A stretch of 64,000 bases of DNA from Cognatundibacterium curvum (GCF_014284235.1 NZ_JACOGD010000005.1:124001-188000), one strand, 5' to 3'; shown: positions 54,348 to 63,629, counted from the stretch's first letter. A program made the numbers and translations. The notes: generated by a model from the letters alone, not told the origin.

Positions 54348-55208
54348 ATGAGTTCTTCAAAAGCAGCAGCACCTTATTACTTTGTGCCCGGCCCTTCGAA
54401 ATGGCCTGTCCTCGCCGGCGCATCTTTATTGCTGACGATGATAGGCGCATCCGCCTGGGTCAATAGTGTGAGCTGGGGTTCTTATGCGAACTTTGCCGGC
54501 ATCATCCTGACGCTGGTCGTTTTATACAACTGGTTCGGTGATGCGATTGCGGAGTCAGAAGGCGGCAAATACAGCGCGCGTATCGACGTGTCTTACCGCT
54601 GGAGTATGAGCTGGTTTATTTTTTCTGAAGTGATGTTCTTCGGTGCCTTCTTCGGTGCCTTATTCTATGCGCGCAGCATCACCATGCCATGGCTGGGTGA
54701 TCTTGATCACAAGGTCTTGTGGCCGGATTTCGCAGCGCAATGGGGGAACACGGGTCCGGCCGGTACGGTCGATGCGTTTAAGACTATGGGACCATTTCCT
54801 ATCCCGACTATCAATACCGCTTTGCTGCTGACTTCAGGTGTCACGCTGACCCTGTCTCACCATGCACTGCGTGCCGGCCAACGCGGAAAAACGGCGCGCT
54901 GGCTGTTCGCCACGGTTTTGCTGGGTGCGGTGTTCATGGGCTTTCAGGCTTACGAATACATGCATGCTTACAGCGAACTGAATCTGAAACTGACTTCAGG
55001 CATTTATGGTTCGACTTTCTTCATGCTGACCGGCTTCCATGGCTTCCATGTGACGATGGGCGCAATCATGCTGTCTGTGGTGCTGTATCGCGTACTCAAA
55101 GGCCATTTCACACCGGAACAGCATTTTGCGTTTGAAGGTGCGGCCTGGTACTGGCACTTTGTAGACGTGGTCTGGCTGGGACTGTATGTCGTGGTGTACT
55201 GGTTGTAA
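54348..55208 (+). CDS. coxC: Cytochrome c oxidase subunit III
   Basis: 286 residues from ATG 54348, with AGGAG 6 bases before; ATG 54342 directly abuts the site and is unlikely. Seven helices. Motifs: 'PYYFVPGPSKWPVLAGASLL', 'FIFSEVMFFGAFFGALFYAR' (the Glu of subunit III in a helix), 'SGVTLTLSHHALRAGQRGKT', 'GFQAYEYMHAY', 'TGFHGFHVTMGAIML' and 'WYWHFVDVVWLGLYVVVYWL'. Structural subunit needed for proton uptake stability. Followed by two hairpins at 55221 and 55269. Confidence 0.96.
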   Translation: MSSSKAAAPYYFVPGPSKWPVLAGASLLLTMIGASAWVNSVSWGSYANFAGIILTLVVLYNWFGDAIAESEGGKYSARIDVSYRWSMSWFIFSEVMFFGAFFGALFYARSITMPWLGDLDHKVLWPDFAAQWGNTGPAGTVDAFKTMGPFPIPTINTALLLTSGVTLTLSHHALRAGQRGKTARWLFATVLLGAVFMGFQAYEYMHAYSELNLKLTSGIYGSTFFMLTGFHGFHVTMGAIMLSVVLYRVLKGHFTPEQHFAFEGAAWYWHFVDVVWLGLYVVVYWL

Positions 55209-55220
55209 GCATTGCCAGGT

Positions 55221-55254
55221 TTGACGACGGGCAGGCATTTCGTATCGTCGTCAA
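55221..55254. terminator. Hairpin downstream of coxC
   Basis: TTGACGACG ... CGTCGTCAA, perfect 9-base arms with a 16-base loop. It starts 13 bases after coxC. No T-run follows, so it may stabilise the message end. Confidence 0.4.
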
Positions 55255-55268
55255 ACTACGCAGCACAG

Positions 55269-55293
55269 GCCGCAGGTTTGCTGCGGCTTTTTT
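55269..55293 (+). terminator. Intrinsic terminator after coxC
   Basis: GCCGCAG-GTTTG-CTGCGGC followed by TTTTTT, between coxC and the convergent DUF2909 gene. It separates the first oxidase unit (coxB to coxC) from the surf1-ctaA-ctaB-sco unit. Confidence 0.8.
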
Positions 55294-55330
55294 CTGTCTG
55301 CTGTATTCTGTTTTGGTTTTCTCGTGACGT

Positions 55331-55531
55331 TCAGCGTATGCCGGTTGGCTGTATCCAGCCCATCTTGTTAGCGAACAGGATCAACAGGAACAGGGTGATG
55401 GAAAAGCCGACCCGGAATGCCAGTGCCTGCACCGTGCGATTACTTTTTCCCTTATCTTTCATCAGATAAACCAGTGCGGAACCCATGCTGACAATGATCA
55501 GAAAAAAAGCGATGGCGACAAGAATTTTCAT
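55331..55531 (-). CDS. DUF2909 twin-transmembrane protein
   Basis: 66 residues on the opposite strand to the oxidase genes. Two membrane helices: 'VAIAFFLIIVSMGSALVYLM' and 'ITLFLLILFANKMGW', joined by a short basic loop 'KDKGKSNRT'. The 'GSALVYLMKD' and 'ALAFRVGFSI' motifs are those of DUF2909. The family is found between coxC and surf1 in proteobacteria and is likely involved in oxidase function; unknown mechanism. Its orientation opposite to its neighbours is the usual one in Burkholderiales. Confidence 0.88.
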   Translation of the reverse strand: MKILVAIAFFLIIVSMGSALVYLMKDKGKSNRTVQALAFRVGFSITLFLLILFANKMGWIQPTGIR

Positions 55532-55672
55532 AGTGAATCAGACGTTGCCGTCCCGTGAATTGAAGGATGGTTGACGCCATTGAACCGTGCTGTCAACGCG
55601 TGTGCAGAAGAGTTTGCGGCCTGGCCGGACGACATCCATCTGCCTTGTACATATTTTGAATTGTAATACTGA

Positions 55673-56392
55673 ATGTCACTTTCTTTTCAATTTCGTCTGA
55701 TCCCCAGTATCGCAGCCTTGCTGCTGATTTGCACGGGCTTGTCGCTGGCACAGTGGCAGACTCGGCGTGCCGAACAACGTGAGCAAGTTGCCCTGCAGCG
55801 TGAGCAGGCACAACGGGTTATCATGCCGCTCAATTCGAATCTGCATGCAGCGATCGAACCCTATACCCAATTGCGGGTACGTGGCGAGTTCGTGGCAGAC
55901 TGGCCCCTATATCTCGATAACCGCCCACTGCATGGTGTGTCTGGCCGCTATTTGCTAATGCCTTTCCACATCGCAGACAGCAATCAGTATTTGCTGGTGG
56001 CGCGTGGCTGGCAGGCAAGGGACCCGCAAGACAGGCTGAAGCTGGCACCCGTGCCGCTGCCTCAGGGGGAAATAGAGATTATAGGGACGGCGCGCAGCGG
56101 CTTCGATCATGTGATGCAACTGGGGCAGCCTGAGCAAGTGCGGCCCGGCGCGCTGGTGCAGAACATCAGCGCAGCCGAAGTCGCGCAGGCCAGCGGAAAG
56201 CAGTTTTTATCCATCATGCTGGAACAGACTTCCGATAGCGCAGATGGATTGCAGCGTGACTGGGCTAAAGCCAGCAGTGGTGCGGAAAAAAACCGCGCCT
56301 ATGCTTTTCAATGGCTGGCTTTATCGCTAATGGTTTTTATCTTTTATGTCGTGACAGGAATACGCCGTGGACAACAAGCAGCAAACAACTAA
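55673..56392 (+). CDS. SURF1 family oxidase assembly protein
   Basis: 239 residues. Two membrane helices at the ends ('LIPSIAALLLICTGLSLAQW' near the start, 'FQWLALSLMVFIFYVVTGI' near the end) flank a periplasmic domain. Family motifs: 'LGxWQ'-type 'SLAQWQTRRAEQ', 'PYTQLRVRGEFVADWPLYLD', 'NRPLHGVSGRYLLMPF', 'LLVARGW', and 'NRAYAFQWLALS' for the C-terminal 'Y-A-x-Q-W'. SURF1 helps insert heme A. The downstream gene begins 26 bases inside it. Confidence 0.92.
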   Translation: MSLSFQFRLIPSIAALLLICTGLSLAQWQTRRAEQREQVALQREQAQRVIMPLNSNLHAAIEPYTQLRVRGEFVADWPLYLDNRPLHGVSGRYLLMPFHIADSNQYLLVARGWQARDPQDRLKLAPVPLPQGEIEIIGTARSGFDHVMQLGQPEQVRPGALVQNISAAEVAQASGKQFLSIMLEQTSDSADGLQRDWAKASSGAEKNRAYAFQWLALSLMVFIFYVVTGIRRGQQAANN

Positions 56393-56969
56393 GGGACGCT
56401 GGAAATTATTACTGGTGCTGGCAGTATGTGCCGCACCGATGATTTTTTCGTATCTGTCGTATTACGTGATTAAGCCTGAGGGCAGAACCAACTACGGAAC
56501 GATACTTGATCCGCGTCAGTATCCTATTCCCGATTTGCAGTCGCATCGTCTGGGCGATACGCCAAGCTCAGCGCAGACAGGATTGCGCGACTATGCCGGA
56601 AAATGGCTGTTAGTCACGATCAGCAGTGCCGACTGCGATGCTGCCTGTGAAAAGCGGTTGCATAATTTGCGACAGTTACGGCTGGCACAGGGCAAGGAAA
56701 TGGAGCGCATAGAGCGGGTCTGGCTGCTGACCGATCAGGCGCCGGTAGAAACCCGTTTGTTGCGTGAATATGATGGCATGCGCGTGTTGCAGGTTGATCG
56801 TGCGCGCCTGGCCGCCTGGTTGCCGGTAGCTGCAGACACCACGCTGAGCGAGCATATCTATGTGATTGATCCTCTGGGCAATCTGATGATGCGCTACCCT
56901 AAAAATGCGGATCCGAATAAGATCAAAAAAGACCTCTCTAAACTGTTACGTGCTTCGGCGATAGGTTGA
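56367..56969 (+). CDS. Membrane-anchored thioredoxin-fold protein of the oxidase cluster
   Basis: 200 residues starting with GTG 56367, preceded by AGGA; it overlaps surf1 by 26 bases. One N-terminal membrane helix ('LLLVLAVCAAPMIFSYLSYY') then a thioredoxin-like domain with Cys-x3-Cys in 'SSADCDAACEKRLHNLRQL' and 'HIYVIDPLGNLMMRYP', a pattern shared with SCO proteins, but without the SCO C-x3-C-P and His copper site. The related protein in Burkholderiales is annotated as cytochrome oxidase-associated; it may reduce the CuA cysteines. The next gene starts 2 bases after its stop. Confidence 0.8.
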   Translation: MDNKQQTTKGRWKLLLVLAVCAAPMIFSYLSYYVIKPEGRTNYGTILDPRQYPIPDLQSHRLGDTPSSAQTGLRDYAGKWLLVTISSADCDAACEKRLHNLRQLRLAQGKEMERIERVWLLTDQAPVETRLLREYDGMRVLQVDRARLAAWLPVAADTTLSEHIYVIDPLGNLMMRYPKNADPNKIKKDLSKLLRASAIG

Positions 56970-56971
56970 TT

Positions 56972-58060
56972 ATGTGGTTGCAACTTGCATTGATTGCGCT
57001 GGCGGTGGCGACCATACCGCTGTGTATTATCCTGTTTTCTTCCGATTCCGATAAACACCGCAAGCTGCTGGCGGTCACGCTGGCACTGACCTTTGAGCTG
57101 ATCATGTTCGGCGCGTTCACCCGCCTGACTGATTCCGGTCTCGGCTGCCCCGACTGGCCCGGCTGTTATGGCGAATCCAATCCTTTCCAGGCGCACAGCG
57201 ATATCAAGGCGGCGGAAGCTGTGATGCCGGATGGCCCGGTCACTGTGGCCAAGGCCTGGATAGAAATGATACATCGCTACCTGGCCATGAGTGTTGGTCT
57301 GCTGTGTATTGCGCAAGTCGTCATGGCCTTGCGCGCACGGCGGCGCGGCTATCCGCTGAGTCTGGCCATCGCCTGCCTGCTCATGGTCTGTGTACAAGGC
57401 GCATTTGGTCTCTGGACTGTCACGCTGAAATTACAGCCTGTGATCGTGACTACCCATCTGTTGTTAGGCATGGGCTTGCTGGCCTTGCTGGCAGCGAGTC
57501 TGGAACAATATCAGTGCTTTGCCGGTTCATCCAGGATCAGCACTCAGCCTCAGTTGCAGCCTCGATCTCTGCCGTGGCTGGCGGGCGTGGCACTGTTGTT
57601 TGTGTTTTTTCAGATAGCTTTGGGTGGCTGGGTTAGTACCAACTACGCAGCTATGGCTTGCCAGGATTATCCTCTCTGTCATGGTGAACTCATTCCTGAG
57701 ATGGATTTTCAGCATGGCTTCAGCCTCTGGCGCCAGTTAGGGCTGACGGTGGGTGGCGATTACATCACTTATCAGGCCTTAGTCGCGATACACTGGGTGC
57801 ACAGAAATTTTGCCTTGCTGGTGGTGTTGGTGGTGGGCTGGGCGGCCTGGCGCGCAATGCAATTGGAAGCCTATCGCCAACTGGGGAAGGCGATATTGTT
57901 CGCCGTACTGGCACAAGTGGTGTTGGGCATATCTACGGTCTTGTTATCCTGGCCATTGTTGCTGGCTGTTTTGCACAACGGGATGGCGGCGGCGCTGGTG
58001 CTGTTGCTGACCATGTTAAACTACCGCATCCTGCACGCGCGCCGTGCTGCTGTAAATTGA
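56972..58060 (+). CDS. ctaA: Heme A synthase (CtaA/Cox15)
   Basis: 362 residues from ATG 56972; a TTG at 56966 precedes the end of the previous gene and is rejected. Eight membrane helices. Heme-binding motifs: '[20 protein letters not shown]', '[14 protein letters not shown]', '[17 protein letters not shown]', '[20 protein letters not shown]', '[17 protein letters not shown]' and '[14 protein letters not shown]'. It oxidises heme O to heme A, needed for subunit I. ctaB starts 4 bases after its stop. Confidence 0.94.
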   Translation: MWLQLALIALAVATIPLCIILFSSDSDKHRKLLAVTLALTFELIMFGAFTRLTDSGLGCPDWPGCYGESNPFQAHSDIKAAEAVMPDGPVTVAKAWIEMIHRYLAMSVGLLCIAQVVMALRARRRGYPLSLAIACLLMVCVQGAFGLWTVTLKLQPVIVTTHLLLGMGLLALLAASLEQYQCFAGSSRISTQPQLQPRSLPWLAGVALLFVFFQIALGGWVSTNYAAMACQDYPLCHGELIPEMDFQHGFSLWRQLGLTVGGDYITYQALVAIHWVHRNFALLVVLVVGWAAWRAMQLEAYRQLGKAILFAVLAQVVLGISTVLLSWPLLLAVLHNGMAAALVLLLTMLNYRILHARRAAVN

Positions 58061-58064
58061 ATCC

Positions 58065-58949
58065 ATGACCACACTCACTCTTCCCTCCAACCGTATTGCC
58101 CAGTATTGGGCACTTACCAAGCCGCGCGTGACTCAGCTCGCGGTATTCTGTGCCGTGATCGGCATGTTTCTTGCGACGCCGGACTTACCTGACTGGCGCA
58201 TACTGGTGGCAGCAACCATCGGTATCTGGCTGCTGGCCGGTGCGGCGTTTGCGGTTAACTGTCTGGTTGAACGTGAAATTGATGCGCGTATGGCGCGCAC
58301 CGCGCGCCGTGCTACTGCCCAAGGTGAAATCACCGCACCGCAAACGCTGGTGTTTTCCGGCGTGATCGGTGGCATGGGCATGTGGGTGCTGTATAACTTT
58401 GTGAATCCGCTCACGATGTGGCTGACTTTCGTCACCTTTGTTGGCTATGCGATTATTTACACCATCATCCTGAAACCGGCCACGCCACAGAATATTGTGA
58501 TCGGCGGCTTGTCGGGCGCGATGCCGCCTGCACTGGGCTGGGCAGCTGTCGCCAATGAAGTGCCTATGCAGGCCTGGCTGCTGGTGATGATTATTTTTGT
58601 CTGGACCCCGCCGCACTTCTGGGCGCTGGCGATGTACCGCCGTGATGACTATGCGCGCTCCGGCTTGCCTATGCTGCCAGTGACACATGGCCCCAAAATC
58701 ACTTGCCTGCATATCTGGTTGTACACGATCGCTTTGTTTGCCACCAGCCTGTTGCCATTCGCGGTACACATGAGCGGTCTGATTTATCTCGGCAGTGCCA
58801 TCATGTTAGGTGCGGTATTCCTTTGGTATGCATGGAAAATGTACACCGACTATAACGATCTGCTGGCACGCAAAACCTTTGCCTATTCGATTATTTATTT
58901 GTCTCTGCTGTTTGCGGCCCTATTGGTCGATCACTATATCAAATTATGA
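58065..58949 (+). CDS. ctaB: Protoheme IX farnesyltransferase (heme O synthase)
   Basis: 294 residues, nine membrane helices, UbiA superfamily. '[20 protein letters not shown]' at the start; prenyl-diphosphate metal motifs '[20 protein letters not shown]' and '[19 protein letters not shown]'; '[16 protein letters not shown]' is the hallmark. It farnesylates heme B, giving heme O for CtaA. The stop overlaps the sco start by 4 bases. Confidence 0.96.
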   Translation: MTTLTLPSNRIAQYWALTKPRVTQLAVFCAVIGMFLATPDLPDWRILVAATIGIWLLAGAAFAVNCLVEREIDARMARTARRATAQGEITAPQTLVFSGVIGGMGMWVLYNFVNPLTMWLTFVTFVGYAIIYTIILKPATPQNIVIGGLSGAMPPALGWAAVANEVPMQAWLLVMIIFVWTPPHFWALAMYRRDDYARSGLPMLPVTHGPKITCLHIWLYTIALFATSLLPFAVHMSGLIYLGSAIMLGAVFLWYAWKMYTDYNDLLARKTFAYSIIYLSLLFAALLVDHYIKL

Positions 58950-59536
58950 AATTACTCTCGACATTGGCAGCCTGTTGTCTGGCACTCGGCCTGATCGCCT
59001 GCAGCCCACCTGCTGAAAAATTCACGAATACCGATCTGACTGGTCTGGATTATGCGAAAGACTTCAAGCTGACCGACCACAATGGCAAGCCCAGAACCCT
59101 GGCTGATTTCAAAGGCAAGCTGGTATTGATCTTTTTTGGTTACACCCAGTGTCCGGATGTCTGCCCGACCACCATGGTGGAAATGGCGAATGTGATGCAA
59201 AAGCTGGGGCCGGATGCAGATAAGACCCAGGTCTTGTTCGCCACCATAGACCCTGAGCGCGATACCCAGGCCTTGTTAGCCGCGTATGTACCGAATTTCG
59301 ATGCCCGTTTCCTGGGTTTATATGGCGATGCCGCGGCGACTGCCCAGGTTGCCAAGGACTTTAAAGTGTATTACCAAAAAGTGCCGGGTAAAACACCGGG
59401 CAGCTACACCATGGATCATACGGCCGGTACCTATGTCTTCGACCAGCAGGGCCGCATACGGCTGTTCCTGCGTCATGGACAAGGCCCTGATCCTATCGTG
59501 CATGATTTGAAGCTGTTGTTAGGAAAAGCCAGCTGA
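58946..59536 (+). CDS. SCO1/SenC family copper chaperone, lipoprotein
   Basis: 196 residues. Lipoprotein signal ([20 protein letters not shown], Cys19). Thioredoxin fold with the copper site '[20 protein letters not shown]' (C-x3-C-P) and the distal His in '[20 protein letters not shown]'. It delivers copper to the CuA site of CoxB, whose gene begins this cluster. The start overlaps ctaB (ATGA). A hairpin that includes the stop codon follows. Confidence 0.95.
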   Translation: MKLLSTLAACCLALGLIACSPPAEKFTNTDLTGLDYAKDFKLTDHNGKPRTLADFKGKLVLIFFGYTQCPDVCPTTMVEMANVMQKLGPDADKTQVLFATIDPERDTQALLAAYVPNFDARFLGLYGDAAATAQVAKDFKVYYQKVPGKTPGSYTMDHTAGTYVFDQQGRIRLFLRHGQGPDPIVHDLKLLLGKAS

Positions 59537-59583
59537 ACATGGTCATCATGTTCAGCTTAGCTGGCCGGAATTTACTTCCGGCC
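59531..59583 (+). terminator. Double hairpin at the end of the cox/cta cluster
   Basis: Two stems in tandem: AGCTGAACATG-GTCAT-CATGTTCAGCT (59531-59557, spanning the sco stop codon) and GGCCGGAA-TTTAC-TTCCGGCC (59563-59583). No T-run follows; probable mRNA 3' structure. Confidence 0.6.
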
Positions 59584-59626
59584 TGACTGGTTCACTGCCC
59601 GCCGTAGCAAAACGCGGGAGCCGCAG

Positions 59627-60214
59627 TTAAGAGATGCGTGCGCTTTGCATGATCTGATTCACACGCTCGATATGACGCGAGTAAAACACCAGCTTAGGTG
59701 CCTGATACACCATGGCATACAGTTGATTGCGGCTGATGGCCACGTTGGCCGTGCCCAGAATTTCCACATTGTCGATTTTTCTGATCACCGCATATTCAAA
59801 ATGAAAGCCTTTGACGCCACCAAACAGTGTGGGTTGCAGTTTCAATAGTTTGAAGGTGGAGCCATCGCGTGTCAGCGATCCCTCGAACAGCGCAACAATT
59901 TGCTCAGGCTGTAAGCTGGCTTTGAACACATAGTTTTTCTTATCCCGGGCAGCATCCGAACCCGGATGTATGGTTTCGTTTTCATTTAAGCCTGAATAGA
60001 TGTTCAGCTTGTCGATGGCCAGGCCTTCCATAGTCCAGGTCTCGGCATGCGGACCATTCATGCCAGAGACGTTGATCTGATTCCAGGCGCCACTTAAATT
60101 CAATTGCAAATGTTCACCGATGTTCCTGGGGCCAGCGTCTATCTTAGTGGTCGTGACGCAGGCAGTTGTGAGCAAGATTGCGGAAAGTACGACGCATTTC
60201 TTAAAGATATTCAT
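59627..60214 (-). CDS. Lipoprotein linked to an M48 protease, unknown function
   Basis: 195 residues. Lipobox 'LLTTACVT' with Cys near 19. The mature part is beta-rich: 'LSGAWNQINVSGMNGPHAET', 'EGLAIDKLNIYSGLNENETI', 'ALFEGSLTRDGSTFKLLKLQ', 'GVKGFHFEYAVIRK'. No family is recognised. The ATG overlaps the protease stop by 4 bases, so the two are coupled; the pair plus the upstream gene forms a three-gene unit. It might be a partner or substrate of the protease in the envelope; this is context only. Confidence 0.75.
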   Translation of the reverse strand: MNIFKKCVVLSAILLTTACVTTTKIDAGPRNIGEHLQLNLSGAWNQINVSGMNGPHAETWTMEGLAIDKLNIYSGLNENETIHPGSDAARDKKNYVFKASLQPEQIVALFEGSLTRDGSTFKLLKLQPTLFGGVKGFHFEYAVIRKIDNVEILGTANVAISRNQLYAMVYQAPKLVFYSRHIERVNQIMQSARIS

Positions 60215-61371
60215 GAATTGGATTCCTCTAAATAATTTTTAACCATCAGCGCATCGGATGCGTCCGGTGCTAATTCCAGGTAACGGGAAAAACTCGCTGA
60301 TGCCAGTTTTTGTTGGTTTTGACCACGGAATACGATGCCAAGGCCACGATGGGTTTCAGCCGGTTCACGGCCAATAACGATTGCAGCCTGAAAATCCGCG
60401 ATCGCCTTGTCCGCATCACCAGGTTGATTGCGCAGTCGGAAAATATCGCCTCTGGCCCACAGATATTCAGCCTCAGTCGGAAAACGTGCTGACAGGCGTG
60501 ACAGCAAGACGACAGATTCTTCATGGCAGCCGCGTTTGATTTCATCTTCCAGCCATCCGTGCAAAAACGGCTTGGTCTGTTTCCGCCACTCTTGCTCGTT
60601 CAGCTGGCCACCCGCCGGGAGCTGGTTTGCCAATTGGATTAATGTGTCTTTTCTCTCTACGCTGGCCGGATGGGTCGCAAACAGCATGCTGTTTTTTGAA
60701 GGGTCACGCTCCGCGGATGCGTTGCTTTCCTCAATCAGATTGGCCCAGACTTTGGCGGCTTCGGCTGGATCATAGCCAGCCTGGCTCATCAGCGTCAGTC
60801 CGAATTCATCAGCCTGACGTTCCTGATCGCGGGAAAAGGAAAAAGAGCTGGCGACCACACTCAGTGCGCCTATCAGTCCTGGCAAGCCAAAGATACTTAA
60901 AAACTGCCCAAATGCCGCTTTGGACTTGGCATCACGTAAGCGATTGACGGTATGGCGTTCCATATAATGAGCCAGTTCATGGCCCAGAATAGCGGAAAAT
61001 TGCGCTTCATTTTCCACCCTCAGCATCAGTCCACTCCAGACCTGCATCATGCCATTTGGTGCCATGTTGGCATTGAAGTAGCGATTTCGCACCAGATGTA
61101 CCCTTACGTCCGCGCAATGATTGCCAGCAAGCTTACAGGCAATGTCCTGGATGTACGCTTGTAAAGCCGCGTCACGCAATGCAAACGGACTGCGACGCAA
61201 GCGGGTTTCTTCTCTGTCCATCATGGCCCATAAGCCGCCTTCATCGCTGGTGATGTCTGGCTTGCTCATACGCTCGGGTATTTTCCATGGCGTGTTTGCG
61301 AATGCGCTACGCGTCAACAGCAGGCTTGCGGCCAGCGCTGAGCCTGAACGCAAAAAGTAGCGGCGCTTCAT
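60211..61371 (-). CDS. M48 family metalloprotease, exported
   Basis: 386 residues with an R-R-Y-F-L-R signal start. Zinc motif 'ILGHELAHYMERHTVNRLRD' (H-E-x2-H), the third ligand in 'RDQERQADEFGLTLMSQAGY' (E of E-A-D type), and 'LFATHPASVERKDTLIQLAN'. The C-terminal third (about 260-385) has TPR-like helices ('VVLLSRLSARFPTEAEYLWA', 'AIADFQAAIVIGREPAETHR'). Resembles BepA/YcaL-type periplasmic quality-control proteases acting on the outer membrane. It overlaps the upstream gene and the lipoprotein gene by 4 bases each. Confidence 0.9.
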   Translation of the reverse strand: MKRRYFLRSGSALAASLLLTRSAFANTPWKIPERMSKPDITSDEGGLWAMMDREETRLRRSPFALRDAALQAYIQDIACKLAGNHCADVRVHLVRNRYFNANMAPNGMMQVWSGLMLRVENEAQFSAILGHELAHYMERHTVNRLRDAKSKAAFGQFLSIFGLPGLIGALSVVASSFSFSRDQERQADEFGLTLMSQAGYDPAEAAKVWANLIEESNASAERDPSKNSMLFATHPASVERKDTLIQLANQLPAGGQLNEQEWRKQTKPFLHGWLEDEIKRGCHEESVVLLSRLSARFPTEAEYLWARGDIFRLRNQPGDADKAIADFQAAIVIGREPAETHRGLGIVFRGQNQQKLASASFSRYLELAPDASDALMVKNYLEESNS

Positions 61372-62093
61372 TGCGGTGTTGGGAATTTATTGAGCAGGGA
61401 ATCTACCGTGTCCTTCGCTTTATCTTCTTCGCGCAAATCGCCGGTAGAGCTGATCAGTCGGTTAAACCAGACCACTTGGCCGGTGCGTAAATCAACCAGT
61501 GAGGCATAGCCCAGCTGTGTGCCACCGGTCAGACCAACGCCCAGAAAGGCCATCGCAAGCATAGCGGCCTTACGTTCCGCGCTGGCGTAACTGTCACGTA
61601 CCCAGGTGAACAGCGCATAATCAGCTTGCGTTTTTTCCTGTATTGGTTTGACGGCCTCTCCCATCGACCAGTCTAATTTGCCTTCTTTGGTTGGCAGGTT
61701 GAAACCAGAGTGACCAAAGTGATGGGTATTAATGGCTTGCGCAACGGCGGCGTGTAATGCACTGATATCACTGAAGCTATCTGCTTCCTCAGAGGCCAGG
61801 TCCAGGCTGACCAAACCCAGTGCCTTACGTTTTTTGAGCAAGGCTTGGTTAAAGTGTTTCGTGGCAGCTTCAGTCCAGTCTGCGCGTGGTTCATTCATCC
61901 CGCCCGCACTCATAGAAAACAGCTCTACGTCGGTTGGCATCAGGACCACTTTTTCGCCTTTTTTCAGGCCTCCAAATCCCGCTGCAATTTGCTCAACGGC
62001 TGCTGCCGGTCCTGCGCTGACCAGCGTGAATGCGATCAATAAAACGCAACTACTCAGTATCTGTAAATGACGCCTGGAATACGAAAAACTCAT
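61368..62093 (-). CDS. Exported protein of unknown function, leader of the M48 operon
   Basis: 241 residues from ATG 62093, which has GAGG before it; longer in-frame starts lack a site. Signal peptide 'LQILSSCVLLIAFTLVSAGP'. Mature part: 'LKKGEKVVLMPTDVELFSMS', 'DYALFTWVRDSYASAERKAA', 'GGTQLGYASLVDLRTGQVVW', typical of a periplasmic lipid- or stress-related protein of the GNA1162/CsgG-like type (the last motif resembles the nucleotide-free strand in such proteins). I do not assign a family with confidence. It overlaps the protease gene by 4 bases and is the first gene of the unit. Confidence 0.7.
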   Translation of the reverse strand: MSFSYSRRHLQILSSCVLLIAFTLVSAGPAAAVEQIAAGFGGLKKGEKVVLMPTDVELFSMSAGGMNEPRADWTEAATKHFNQALLKKRKALGLVSLDLASEEADSFSDISALHAAVAQAINTHHFGHSGFNLPTKEGKLDWSMGEAVKPIQEKTQADYALFTWVRDSYASAERKAAMLAMAFLGVGLTGGTQLGYASLVDLRTGQVVWFNRLISSTGDLREEDKAKDTVDSLLNKFPTPQ

Positions 62094-62465
62094 GGACTGC
62101 CTCATATGATTTGATTGTTCATGCAAAATCGCGCGGTGATTTATTTCACTACCACTGACGTGTTTTCCTATAGCGTTAGCAAGCATGTCGGATGCTGAGT
62201 CTGTGCATGCGTAACGGTGTTGATTGTATAACTTATCTGTAAGGTAATGATCAAAATTATTGCATTTTTATATTGAAGAAGTGCTTAGTTTGAATTCGTT
62301 CAGCCGTGGACTTAACGCAATCCCAGTGCCACGGTCTGCTAGTTATGATGATCAGTGTAAGCTGGGTTATGATCGGATTTCTGGCGCGCCGGATGAAGAT
62401 AACTTTCCATCTGATGTTGCCTCAATGCGCCTTAATCTGAGTGATGAAGACTCCGGGAAGATGGT
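62094..62465. other. Gap between the M48 operon and the patatin gene
   Basis: 372 bases holding the divergent promoters. A 76-codon open frame at 62260-62490 has no ribosome site, overlaps the patatin start and shows no recognisable family, so I do not call it. AT-rich stretch around 62220-62280 is where promoters are most likely. Confidence 0.5.
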
Positions 62466-63560
62466 ATGTCACAACAAAAAACAGTATTGATACTGCAGGG
62501 GGGCGGAGCCTTAGGCGCCTATCAGGCAGGGGTTTTTCAGACTTTGCATGAACAAGGAACAGACCTGGATTGGGTGATAGGAACTTCTATCGGTGCGATC
62601 AACAGTGCTTTGATCGCAGGCAACCCACCGGAACAGCGGCTCGCGCAATTACAGGCATTTTGGAACAGCCTGGCCCCGGATGCTTTGCACAGAGAGCAGT
62701 TCTGGCCCTGGAGCGGGATGCTGAAAAATCTCAGTACCATGGGTATTTTGCTCAATGGCGTGAATGGCTTTTTCAAGCCACGACCCGGTGCAGCCTGGGA
62801 TATGCAGCGCACCGTTCCCTTGTCTGAAGCTGGCTTTTATGACACTTCAGAGTTGAAAACGACACTGCATCAGTATGTCGATTTTGAATACCTCAACCAG
62901 GGACATATGCGGCTCAGCATCTGTGCGGTGGATCTGGATGATGGGCAAAGTGTGGTGTTTGATAATACGAAACAAGTCATCACTGCCGAACACATTATGG
63001 CTAGCGGTGCCTTGCCGCCTGGCTTCCCGCCTGTGCTGATTGATGGTCGTGCCTATTGGGATGGCGGGGTGTATTCGAATTCGCCGCTGAGTATTTTTCT
63101 TGAAGAGGAAGAAAACGAAGATGCCCTGTGCTTTATGGTGGACTTGTGGGACCCGACTGAAAGCAGGCCAGCCTCGATTGCAGAGGTGATGACGCGCTAT
63201 AAAAACATACAGTATGCCAGCCGCTCACGGGAATTATTGATGATGCATCAGAAAATGCAGAATATGCAGCGTGCAATTCGTACGCTTACTAAGCATTTAC
63301 CCGCGTCGGCACGCCAGGATAAGCAATTGCAGCCGCTGATGAAAATGGGCTGCGATCATACGGTGAATGTGGTGCATCTGATTATGAAGGCGCTGCCGGA
63401 TGAACATTATTTTAAAGACGTAGACTTTAGTGCCAGTACCATCCAGACCCGCTGGCAGGCAGGTGTGCATGACTGTGAGCGTGCATTGCGGCACAAGTCC
63501 TGGCTACAGCCTTTACCGCCCCATGCCGGACTGGTCATACACGAGCTGCCTCAGGAATAA
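62466..63560 (+). CDS. Patatin-like phospholipase (DUF3734 type)
   Basis: 364 residues. The Ser-Asp dyad is intact: oxyanion loop 'LQGGGALGAYQAGVFQTLHE', nucleophile elbow 'VIGTSIGAINSALIAG' (G-T-S-I-G) and Asp in 'AYWDGGVYSNSPLS'. The C-terminal DUF3734-like part has 'RYKNIQYASRSRELLMMHQK', and 'AGVHDCERALRHKSW' at the end. No signal peptide; likely a cytosolic lipase, and relatives occur with PHA genes or fatty-acid genes in Burkholderiales. The start has GGAAG 7 bases before. A terminator follows. Confidence 0.92.
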   Translation: MSQQKTVLILQGGGALGAYQAGVFQTLHEQGTDLDWVIGTSIGAINSALIAGNPPEQRLAQLQAFWNSLAPDALHREQFWPWSGMLKNLSTMGILLNGVNGFFKPRPGAAWDMQRTVPLSEAGFYDTSELKTTLHQYVDFEYLNQGHMRLSICAVDLDDGQSVVFDNTKQVITAEHIMASGALPPGFPPVLIDGRAYWDGGVYSNSPLSIFLEEEENEDALCFMVDLWDPTESRPASIAEVMTRYKNIQYASRSRELLMMHQKMQNMQRAIRTLTKHLPASARQDKQLQPLMKMGCDHTVNVVHLIMKALPDEHYFKDVDFSASTIQTRWQAGVHDCERALRHKSWLQPLPPHAGLVIHELPQE

Positions 63561-63603
63561 AGTACAAAGCAGGTCTGCCAGCAGCGAAATGTACAGCATA
63601 CAA

Positions 63604-63629
63604 AAAAGGCACTCATCAGAGTGCCTTTT
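63604..63629. terminator. Bidirectional terminator between the patatin and rpoH genes
   Basis: AAAAGGCACTC-ATCA-GAGTGCCTTTT, perfect 11-base stem with A- and T-runs, between converging genes. Confidence 0.85.

Noticed and set aside
62260-62490. 76-codon frame before the patatin gene
   Set aside because: No ribosome binding site, no family, and it runs into the patatin start; left as non-coding gap.
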